Origin: an uncultured Opitutia bacterium
GTDB taxonomy: Bacteria > Verrucomicrobiota > Verrucomicrobiia > Opitutales > Opitutaceae
Direction: 5' to 3'
DNA length: 64,000 bases
Assembly (NCBI GenBank): GCA_903834135.1
Contig: CAILHZ010000025.1
Location: forward strand, 1 to 64,000
The notes beneath the pieces were generated by a model. The model ran no database searches and had not been told where the DNA came from. It saw only the letters and a list, made by a program, of their open reading frames with translations. The position numbers and the translations under genes were made by a program. Every line of letters begins with the position of its first letter. The first letter of the stretch is position 1. Below are positions 8,841-15,899 of this stretch, in pieces.

Positions 8841-9827
8841 TTAAAAAAACATAGCTTCACTTAAGCTATCCTGCGCTTTTAACAGCTTTGCTGCAGCATC
8901 CAGGCTAGTTTTTGTATTTTTATAGTCTGCTTCGAAATGGCATTGGCCACTTAGCAAGTCAGCAGTCCATAAGAAACTCTCTAAAGTCTTATAATTAAAG
9001 CGCAGGCTTAAGAAAGATTCTGGAGAGTTGGGGCGCTGGTTGACTATGAAATTAACATCATCAAGAGAGCCGCATTCTATGATGCGCTCTTTGGCCCAAG
9101 AAAGCAGTGCGTTTGCTTCAGCACTTAAGTTACTTCCGTATTCAACAGAGACTGACTGTAAGTCTGTAGTAAGTGTTACAGGAGAGTAGCGGCTTAAAAA
9201 TTGGCCGATAGCTTGACGTACATGCAGTAGTCTAGCGTATGCGAGATCGCGTACTGCTTCAGGTCTTGGCCATGGATATGCAAGTGCTTCACGGGGTGAA
9301 GTCGCACTATCAATTAAGATGCGCTTAGCTTTAGTTAATAAATAGCGGTAATCTGCGAGTGAAGCATTAGCTGCAAAACGGTGAGGCCAGTAATACAAAG
9401 GTAGATCACTGGAAATACAGATCGATACTTCTGCTTCAAGGTATTGGCGCTGCGATCTAGGATAACTTAAAATAACGAATTCGCAGCACCGTTTATCGTG
9501 CTTTGATTTTCCAATTGTGCATTCCCCGTATACTTTTGCACGCATAGCTACCTGGGCGTCATCCTTGTGTAGGGGACATAATACTACGACTCGGCTTGGA
9601 TAGCGCATTGCAAACTGAGATGCTGCTACAAATTGAATTTTAGCATCTTCTGTCGTCGTATTAAGACCTAGATGTAAGACTAGATTGATTTGAGTTGCCC
9701 TTGAGTCTTCTAGATCTGGGGTAGGTTTACCTGCTGATGCAGCATCTTCCCAAAGTGAGGCAAGCCCCTTGGCTATTGAACCTACTTTAATCTCTAAGCC
9801 TGGAAGTGCTTCAAATATGTCAGACAT
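8841..9827 (-). CDS. opcA: Glucose-6-phosphate dehydrogenase assembly protein OpcA
   Basis: OpcA-family protein that supports assembly and activity of glucose-6-phosphate dehydrogenase. The assignment rests on position (26 bp downstream of zwf, same strand) and on family features: an N-terminal segment with RATQINLVL and SRVVVLCPL, then VSICISSDLPLYYWPHRF, which matches the OpcA 'DLPV(Y/F)xWW' region, and a C-terminal regulatory-type domain. At 328 residues it is near the size of actinobacterial OpcA and shorter than many cyanobacterial ones. A CC pair occurs in DKRCCEFVI. The last codons double as an intrinsic terminator. OpcA is best known from cyanobacteria and actinobacteria. Confidence 0.82.
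   Translation of the reverse strand: MSDIFEALPGLEIKVGSIAKGLASLWEDAASAGKPTPDLEDSRATQINLVLHLGLNTTTEDAKIQFVAASQFAMRYPSRVVVLCPLHKDDAQVAMRAKVYGECTIGKSKHDKRCCEFVILSYPRSQRQYLEAEVSICISSDLPLYYWPHRFAANASLADYRYLLTKAKRILIDSATSPREALAYPWPRPEAVRDLAYARLLHVRQAIGQFLSRYSPVTLTTDLQSVSVEYGSNLSAEANALLSWAKERIIECGSLDDVNFIVNQRPNSPESFLSLRFNYKTLESFLWTADLLSGQCHFEADYKNTKTSLDAAAKLLKAQDSLSEAMFF
8843..8869 (-). terminator. Intrinsic terminator embedded in the 3' coding end of opcA
   Basis: On the minus strand ATAGCTT-AAGTG-AAGCTAT is followed by G and T7. The hairpin spans the codons for the final S-L-S-E-A-M, and the T-run encodes Phe-Phe and the start of the TAA stop. It would end the zwf-opcA transcript almost at the stop codon. 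Confidence 0.75.
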
Positions 9828-9852
9828 TTGGTCTTACTTCTTACAGGCTTAC

Positions 9853-11391
9853 TTATGGCTCACGCCACGTGTGCTGATTAGTAGAAAGAAGTGTCTCTGC
9901 TGTCGTAGGGCCCCATGATCCTGCTGGGTACTGGTCCATTCCTTTTTGCCCTTGAGATTTCCAGAAATCTAAAACCGGTGTATATAGTTTCCAGGAGGTT
10001 TCCGCTTCATCTCCGCGAATAAACAAAGTGCCGTCTCCGATCATAGCATCAAGCACTAATCGCTCGTAAGCTTCTGGAGTATTTGAGCCAAAGGTTGTTG
10101 CGTAGCGGAAATTCATTTTCACGGGTTGGATGCGTGTTTCTAAACCTGGAATTTTTCCGTTTAAAATTAAGCTTAAACCTTCGTCTGGCTGAATCTGGAA
10201 GGTGAGAGTATTAGCTGCTAAATCTAGATGCTTATTTTGTGCAAATAAGGTTCCGGGTGGCTTTCTAAATTGAATTGCAATCTCTGTTACTCGGCGAGGA
10301 AAACGCTTACCAGATCTGAGATAAAAGGGAACGCCTTGCCATCTCCAGTTATTAATTGAAAGACGAATTGCAGCGTAAGTTTCTGTTCCTGATTTAGGAC
10401 TTACCCCAGGCTCTTGTAAGTAGCCTTTCACAGGTACTCCACCAATCATGCCGTCTGTATATTGTGCGCGTGTTACATCGCCACCCACTTGTACGTTAAG
10501 TGGTTGTATAGCACGTAACACCTTTACTTTTTCATCTCTTACAGCTTCTGCATCTAAGGACACAGGTGGTTCCATTGCAGTTAAAGCAAGCAGCTGCATG
10601 GTATGATTTTGAATCATATCACGTAAGCAGCCACTTTGTTCGTAGTAGCCAGCTCTAGCTTCTACTCCGACTTCCTCGGCAACTGTAATTTGTACACTTT
10701 CAATAAAGTTGCGATTCCACAGAGGCTCAAAAATGGAGTTAGCAAAACGCTGTACTAAGAGATCTTGAACTGTTTCTTTTCCTAGGTAATGATCAATTCG
10801 ATACACTTGTTGTTCTTCAAAGTGGCTTCGAATTGTTGTGTTTAAAGCCCTTGCAGAATCAAGATCACGGCCGAAAGGTTTCTCTATGATTACTTTTGCT
10901 TGATGGGCTTGGCCAAGATACTTGGAGGCTAGGCCACTGGCACCTAAATTAGTGATGATAGATTGAAATACGGAAGGAGGAGTAGAGATGTAAAATAGCG
11001 GCTGTACCTCCCTGCCTAACTTTTTTTCTATTTCACTAATATGCTGATATAAACGATCAAAGGCCGCCTTGTCGTCATACCCACCTGAGACGTAGGTTGT
11101 ATGGGCTGAAATTCGGTTCCATACATCTGTTTGGAGTTCACGTCTGGAAAATTGCTTAACTGCGTCGGAAGCAACTACTCTAAAGGCTTCATCGGTGATT
11201 TCGCTTCGACCAAAGCCAATGAGAAAGAAATCTGCTGGAAGTAAATTATCGTAGCTTAGGTTGTAAACAGCAGGAATTAATTTACGTGCAGTTAAATCGC
11301 CCGAAGCGCCGAAAATAACCACCACAGTGGGTGGCGCTCCACGGTGTTTACTAAGGCCATGAAGAAACGGATGATGTTGATTTTCAGCCAT
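9853..11391 (-). CDS. zwf: Glucose-6-phosphate 1-dehydrogenase
   Basis: First enzyme of the oxidative pentose phosphate pathway: glucose 6-phosphate + NADP+ to 6-phosphogluconolactone. The Rossmann motif IFGASGDLTARKL lies near residue 28 and the catalytic/substrate motif RIDHYLGKETVQ near residue 198. The 512-residue length is normal. It starts with ATG (MAENQHHPFLHGLSKHRG), transcribed away from the NUDIX gene; 149 bp separate them. It forms a two-gene operon with opcA. Confidence 0.96.
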   Translation of the reverse strand: MAENQHHPFLHGLSKHRGAPPTVVVIFGASGDLTARKLIPAVYNLSYDNLLPADFFLIGFGRSEITDEAFRVVASDAVKQFSRRELQTDVWNRISAHTTYVSGGYDDKAAFDRLYQHISEIEKKLGREVQPLFYISTPPSVFQSIITNLGASGLASKYLGQAHQAKVIIEKPFGRDLDSARALNTTIRSHFEEQQVYRIDHYLGKETVQDLLVQRFANSIFEPLWNRNFIESVQITVAEEVGVEARAGYYEQSGCLRDMIQNHTMQLLALTAMEPPVSLDAEAVRDEKVKVLRAIQPLNVQVGGDVTRAQYTDGMIGGVPVKGYLQEPGVSPKSGTETYAAIRLSINNWRWQGVPFYLRSGKRFPRRVTEIAIQFRKPPGTLFAQNKHLDLAANTLTFQIQPDEGLSLILNGKIPGLETRIQPVKMNFRYATTFGSNTPEAYERLVLDAMIGDGTLFIRGDEAETSWKLYTPVLDFWKSQGQKGMDQYPAGSWGPTTAETLLSTNQHTWREP

Positions 11392-11540
11392 AAGCGCGAT
11401 TGTGCGTTAAAATAAGTGATCAGAGTTCTAGCTATAAGGAAATAGAAATCTGATAGAAAGGTTACTTTGCCTTATTAGATTCGTAATAAACAAGCTTTTC
11501 TTAAGGGCTAATTTCCAAGCATGATACAAATATTACCTAA

Positions 11541-12053
11541 ATGGCACCTGCTTCACAAACTCCAGCTCTTACCTACAAACTCGCCGTTCTTGTTTTTATT
11601 GAAAACGAACAAGGTGAGCAGCTTTTGATGCTTAGGGCGAAACCACCTAATCTTGGGGTATGGAGTCCTATTGGTGGAAAATTAGAAACCGGTATTGGTG
11701 AATCTCCCTTTGAATGTGCAGTAAGAGAAACTCAAGAGGAGACAGGTCTAGTGATTAAGTCTTCTGATTTACATCTATTTTCGATGATCGCTGAAAAAGC
11801 ATATGAAGGAGAAAAACATTGGTTGATGTTTTTATTCCGCTGCAAAAAACCTATTATAGGACTTCCTGACGCAATCAGTGAAGGTACGTTTGGATTTTTC
11901 TCTAGAGAAGCGATTAAAACGCTTCCCATTCCAGAGACAGATCGTACAGCATTATGGCCGATCTTTGATCAGTATAAGGACAGGTTTGTTTCTCTGAAAG
12001 CGGATTGTGCTCCAGGCAAACCTATTAGAGTTGAGATTGAAGAGATTTGCTAA
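11541..12053 (+). CDS. NUDIX hydrolase
   Basis: Hydrolase of nucleoside-diphosphate-linked compounds; the substrate is unknown. The Nudix helix is clear (ESPFECAVRETQEETGL, residues 54-70). The loop before it (GGKLETGIGE) is two residues longer than the strict G-x5-E-x7-REUxEExGU pattern, as in some subfamilies. The 170-residue length fits a single-domain enzyme. It is divergent from zwf and convergent with the PL22 gene; their stop codons are 2 bp apart. Function beyond the family cannot be read from context. Confidence 0.85.
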   Translation: MAPASQTPALTYKLAVLVFIENEQGEQLLMLRAKPPNLGVWSPIGGKLETGIGESPFECAVRETQEETGLVIKSSDLHLFSMIAEKAYEGEKHWLMFLFRCKKPIIGLPDAISEGTFGFFSREAIKTLPIPETDRTALWPIFDQYKDRFVSLKADCAPGKPIRVEIEEIC

Positions 12054-12055
12054 GT

Positions 12056-13303
12056 TTAAGGGGTCGTAGCTTTAGCTACTTCAACTGCAAAGGCGTAGGT
12101 ATCTCCAAACATATTTGAGCGGAAGATCACATATCTCATGTCAGGTGTGAAACTAACATTAGGCTCTAATTTATATTTGTGCTTACTCATATTCACTAAT
12201 TTTTCAGATTTAAATACACCGGCTCCGATTAAGTTTTCACCTTTGGTGTGATCATTATGTACGTGCACCGGCTGAAAAAGATAAATCCACTGAGCACCGA
12301 GTGATTGGCTTCCATCACCACAAAATAAGCTGCCATCCCAAGATGAGTTATAGTGAATAGAATCTTCAGAGACTTCGTGGTGATACCAGATTCTTTCGTG
12401 AGTTAAAATATTGTAGCCTGCAACGTAGCCATTGATGCGCTTAGGTAGTTGTAAATCATACCAGATCCAATTTCCGTCATGGCCCCACCATTCGTGACCT
12501 GAAATTTCCATTTCCATCATGCGCTTGTGTACTAAAGTGGTTTCAGTGCCATCAGTTCTGACAGTCCAAATACGATCCACTTGATGCCACGCACCTTCAT
12601 GGCAATACATCAGTTGATTAGGATCTGTAGGAGAAAATTGCATGTGGTTTAACCAATCAGTTCCATGCACAAGATTGTGTGAAGCACCTGTTTTAAGATC
12701 TACCGAGTAAATCCACATGGGTAGACGTGCAGCTAGACGAGTCGCCATCATCTGTGATTTGTTTACAGGCTGATCTAAGACATGAGGCTGTGAAGCACCT
12801 GGTCCACCGTAGTCTTGGCCTGCACCTTCTACGAAACTACCTACAGCTAAGGTTTCATCGGCATTAATTGTAACGATATTTCCTCTGCGAGGCAGGGCAG
12901 CTAATTTGTGCGCTTGGTTTGTTTCGATATTAGCGCACCACAATTCTAGAAAACCGCGTTTATCTGTAGTTTTGGTATAGTAAATTGTTGGCGTTTTTCT
13001 TCCTACAACAATTGCACGCGCATTTCCTGCGACGACTAAGTGTGATGTTAATGTTTTTAAATCAAGTGCACTTATTCCCGCCGGTGATGTGTAGACTAAA
13101 TATTTTCCATCTGGAGAATAACCGTTGTCCGTAAAATAAAAACTAGCTGATCCTGGCTCGTCCGTGAGTCGGATAACGCGGTGTCCTGTGTCAGGATCAA
13201 TCCAAGTTTTAGGAGGCGTCTCTGCATAAGTCTTGTACGTTGCGAGTGCAAAAAAAGCAACGCACAGGAGATAGTACTTTGAGGTAAGCATGAGGTTTTT
13301 CAT
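12056..13303 (-). CDS. Secreted oligogalacturonate lyase-like beta-propeller (PL22 family)
   Basis: PL22 enzymes cleave unsaturated di-/oligogalacturonates, the late products of pectin breakdown, with a Mn-dependent seven-bladed propeller. The N-terminus after the signal carries the family's WIDPDTGHRVIRLTDEPGSA segment, then YSPDGKYLVYTSPAGI. Several histidines (SGHEWWGH, HVHNDH) sit in the region expected to bind metal. A signal peptide is visible (MKNLMLTSKYYLLCVAFFALATYKTYA), so unlike the classical cytoplasmic enterobacterial enzyme this one should be periplasmic or secreted. The 415-residue length is normal. A CGGACAGTCC palindrome lies 58-67 bp upstream and recurs near the GH28 operon. 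A related TolB-like propeller of other function is the alternative. Confidence 0.75.
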   Translation of the reverse strand: MKNLMLTSKYYLLCVAFFALATYKTYAETPPKTWIDPDTGHRVIRLTDEPGSASFYFTDNGYSPDGKYLVYTSPAGISALDLKTLTSHLVVAGNARAIVVGRKTPTIYYTKTTDKRGFLELWCANIETNQAHKLAALPRRGNIVTINADETLAVGSFVEGAGQDYGGPGASQPHVLDQPVNKSQMMATRLAARLPMWIYSVDLKTGASHNLVHGTDWLNHMQFSPTDPNQLMYCHEGAWHQVDRIWTVRTDGTETTLVHKRMMEMEISGHEWWGHDGNWIWYDLQLPKRINGYVAGYNILTHERIWYHHEVSEDSIHYNSSWDGSLFCGDGSQSLGAQWIYLFQPVHVHNDHTKGENLIGAGVFKSEKLVNMSKHKYKLEPNVSFTPDMRYVIFRSNMFGDTYAFAVEVAKATTP

Positions 13304-13360
13304 AAAATAGGGTAAATACTACCATATATTCGCCTGCGGGTATGTCGCTGCATTTAATTT

Positions 13361-13370
13361 CGGACAGTCC
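13361..13370. promoter_or_regulatory. Candidate operator CGGACAGTCC upstream of the PL22 gene
   Basis: Ten bases with the near-palindromic core GGAC-A-GTCC, 58 bp upstream of the PL22 start and 3 bp before the small DinD-like ORF. The same ten bases occur at 49116-49125 between the GalDH-like and transporter/GH28 operons. Shared regulation is inferred from this coincidence; no regulator gene is nearby. Confidence 0.4.
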
Positions 13371-13372
13371 TT

Positions 13373-13600
13373 ATGCACATGTCCTCTAGTCATTTAAAAA
13401 GTGCTGTAGCATTAATTTTTACTTTGTTGGGAGAAGCTTCGGCAACCCAGACTGCACGCGGTGTGGATGCTCATGGTTTTAAGGAAAATGAAATTGCATC
13501 CAAACAAGGTGGTCACGTTGCAGGTAGTGCGAGCAACGAACTTCAGGCAAAAACAGGCAGAGCTGGCTCTACTAAAGTGAACTACAAAACTATTGCTTAA
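13373..13600 (+). CDS. Small ORF resembling the C-terminal part of DinD-like proteins; probable remnant
   Basis: 75 residues. The segment GEASATQTARGVDAHGFKEN...ASKQGGHVAG followed by a TG-containing end resembles, from memory, the C-terminal part of DinD/phage-type proteins (T-x-I-A-x-x-x-D-A-x-G-F-x-x-N-x-x-A-x-x-G-G-x-I-A-x-x-A-R-x-x-L-E-x-x-T-G). The N-terminal domain of that family is missing: an in-frame stop lies 18 bp before the ATG, and no further similarity is visible upstream. The hydrophobic AVALIFTLL could also be misread as a signal peptide. Either a decayed remnant of a transferred gene or a stand-alone small protein. Confidence 0.4.
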   Translation: MHMSSSHLKSAVALIFTLLGEASATQTARGVDAHGFKENEIASKQGGHVAGSASNELQAKTGRAGSTKVNYKTIA

Positions 13601-13838
13601 AAAAGAAATGCGTTTTGTTGAGCGCATAAAAGCCTTTCTAAAAAAACAAACTCATCACTGCTCTAAAAGAAAGGTTTTAAATAGCTTATTTTTATACAAA
13701 AAACGATTCTATAGGGGGGGGAATTGTCCCCTATATTTACTTAAGTTTTTGTCATAGAATAGTATATGGACGCAACTTTTCGAAAAAGAGCTATAATGTC
13801 ACACTAAATTTTTTCCTTAAAAAGGACTTATTTCTAAC
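13601..13838. other. Intergenic region between the small ORF and tyrS
   Basis: About 240 bp, AT-rich. It holds a weak AAAGCCTTTCT/AGAAAGGTTTT dyad and a TATAGGGG...CCCCTATA dyad around a run of eight G at 13714-13721. No T-run follows either, so I do not call a terminator. Confidence 0.5.
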
Positions 13839-15116
13839 TCAGACAATACGCAGTACAGCGTATGTTTTCTTGCCCTTACGCAGTAAAATATATTTCCCAA
13901 AAAGAAGGTCCTCTAGTGTAGCAGTTTTACCTGGCTCAGTAATACGCTGGTTATTCATGGAGATTCCTCCGCCTTCAATATCCTTACGTGCTTGGCCTTT
14001 AGATGGGCAAAGCTTTCCTTGAATTAAGAGTTCAACGAGTGCTGTACCGGCACCTTCGAGTAAACTTTTTGCAATATCTTGGGTTGGAATTTCACCAACA
14101 ACATCTGCAAATATTTTTTCTGAAATACCTTCTAATCCACCACCAAACATAATCTCGCTCGCCTTTAAAGCATCTGCGCAAGCGCTTGTTCCATGCACTA
14201 AGGTGGTGACTTCTTTAGCTAAAGCTTTATGTGCCTCACGAGCGCCTGGATTTGCCGCATGGCGTGTTTCTAAATCGATTATTGCTTCGTGTGAAAGGAG
14301 TGTAAATTTTCTTAAATACTGCGAAATCATACTGTCTTCAGTATTTACGAAGAACTGATAAAAACGGTAGGGACTTGTTTTTTCAGGATCTAACCATACA
14401 GCACCTGATTCAGTCTTACCAAATTTTTTGCCGTCCGATCTTGTAATTAAAGGGAAGGTCATGCCCCAAGCGGGTACACCTAATTTTTTACGAATTAAAT
14501 CAGTGCCTGCAGTTATATTGCCCCACTGATCACTTCCGCCAATTTGGAGTTCACAGTTATAGGTTTTTCTTAAGTGATAGAAGTCATGTGCTTGAAGCAG
14601 CATGTAACTAAATTCGGTGTAACTAATGCCGTGCTCACTTTCCATGCGAGCGCGTACACTTTCTTTAGCCACCATCATATTGATCGAAAAATGTTTTCCG
14701 ATATCGCGCAAGAAATCCAAGTAACTTAAGGATGCAGTCCAATCGGCATTATCGACTAAGCGTGCTGGGTTACCTTTACGGTCGAATTCTAAGAGTTTGG
14801 AAAGCTGGGTCTTAATCGAATTAACGTTATGCTCTAGCTGCTCTCGAGTTAATAGATTACGTTCTGCTGACTTACCACTTGGGTCACCCACCATGCCGGT
14901 TGCGCCACCTGCTAAGGGTAAGGGATTATGGCCTGATAATTGAAAACGCCTTAAGGTAAGCTGCCCCATTAAGTGTCCCACATGAAGACTGTCACCAGTA
15001 GGATCGAAACCGCAGTACAAGGTCACAGGCCCAGCTGCTAGACGCTGGGTTAGAGCGTCAATATCTGTGCAATCGGCTAAAAGGCCGCGCCATTTAAGGT
15101 CTTCGAGGATACTCAT
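13839..15116 (-). CDS. tyrS: Tyrosyl-tRNA synthetase
   Basis: Charges tRNA-Tyr. The class I fold starts with MSILEDLKWRGLL; the HIGH motif appears as HVGHL and the KMSKS loop as KFGKT. Tyrosine-binding residues are in the YCGFDPTGDSLH and QIGGSDQWGNI segments. A C-terminal S4 RNA-binding domain (KGQARKDIEGGGISMNNQ) closes the protein. The track begins at a TTG (15158); ATGs lie at 15143 and 15116. I prefer 15116 because family members begin with M(S)(I/L)L(E/D)DLKWRGL. No Shine-Dalgarno supports any of the three. Confidence 0.93.
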   Translation of the reverse strand: MSILEDLKWRGLLADCTDIDALTQRLAAGPVTLYCGFDPTGDSLHVGHLMGQLTLRRFQLSGHNPLPLAGGATGMVGDPSGKSAERNLLTREQLEHNVNSIKTQLSKLLEFDRKGNPARLVDNADWTASLSYLDFLRDIGKHFSINMMVAKESVRARMESEHGISYTEFSYMLLQAHDFYHLRKTYNCELQIGGSDQWGNITAGTDLIRKKLGVPAWGMTFPLITRSDGKKFGKTESGAVWLDPEKTSPYRFYQFFVNTEDSMISQYLRKFTLLSHEAIIDLETRHAANPGAREAHKALAKEVTTLVHGTSACADALKASEIMFGGGLEGISEKIFADVVGEIPTQDIAKSLLEGAGTALVELLIQGKLCPSKGQARKDIEGGGISMNNQRITEPGKTATLEDLLFGKYILLRKGKKTYAVLRIV

Positions 15117-15384
15117 GGGCAAGGTAGAGGATATTTGAGGCATAAAGGATAGCGTCAAGCTAACGCAGAGCTTAAAAACGGTTTGCCGCCTAGCGTTTAT
15201 GGCCTCTATTTTGTCTTTTCCGTTCGCTTCTTAAAGTGAACAGATATAGTATTTTAAGCCAATTAATCAGGTTAGATTCTTTAGGGTGTATTCCTTAATG
15301 AGTTTGGCCTAATGTCTGCACTTTATAGTCTCATTTTAGTCCTTATAAATCTCACTTCACTGCTTAACCTTAACTTACCTCCAT

Positions 15385-15858
15385 ATGCCACTTACAATCG
15401 GTTCAAAAGCTCCTGATTTCACTCTCAAAACAAAGACAGCTGAAGGGCTAGTTGATGTTACTTTAAGCAGTAATTTTGGTAAGAAAAATACTGTATTACT
15501 GTTTTTTCCTTTAGCCTACACAGGTGTATGTACCCAAGAAATGTGTGACGTGACTGCGGGCCTTGGTGATTATACCAAGCTTAACGCTGAAGTGTACGCA
15601 ATTAGCGTGGATAGCCCCTTCTCACAGGAGGCTTGGGCTACTCAAAATGGCATCAAGGTAACGATATTATCAGATCTAAATAAGACAGTCACTCGTGCTT
15701 ATGATGTCTTATTTCCAATGCTTGCAGGAGTCGGTGATACTTCAGCTCGGGCAGCCTTTGTGATCAATTCAGCAGGTGTAATCACCTATGCTGAGCAAAC
15801 ACCAACTCCTAAAGATTTACCTAACTTTAAAGCAATTGCAGCCGTTCTGGCAAAGTAA
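15385..15858 (+). CDS. Peroxiredoxin (AhpC/TSA family)
   Basis: Thiol peroxidase that reduces hydrogen peroxide and organic peroxides. The peroxidatic cysteine is C49 in FPLAYTGVCTQEMC; a second cysteine, C54, lies five residues on. There is no obvious C-terminal resolving cysteine, so it is probably a 1-Cys or atypical enzyme reduced by a partner. The 157-residue length fits the AhpE/Bcp-like group. No signal peptide, so cytoplasmic. It is followed 41 bp later by aconitase, an oxidant-sensitive Fe-S enzyme, and may be cotranscribed with it. Confidence 0.88.
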   Translation: MPLTIGSKAPDFTLKTKTAEGLVDVTLSSNFGKKNTVLLFFPLAYTGVCTQEMCDVTAGLGDYTKLNAEVYAISVDSPFSQEAWATQNGIKVTILSDLNKTVTRAYDVLFPMLAGVGDTSARAAFVINSAGVITYAEQTPTPKDLPNFKAIAAVLAK

Positions 15859-15899
15859 GTTAGTTTTTCTAATTCTTTTAGCGTTATAAAATTTTTGAC

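Noticed and set aside
13839-15158. TTG start for tyrS given in the ORF track
   Set aside because: The first 14 residues are not family-like; ATG at 15116 gives the usual N-terminus.
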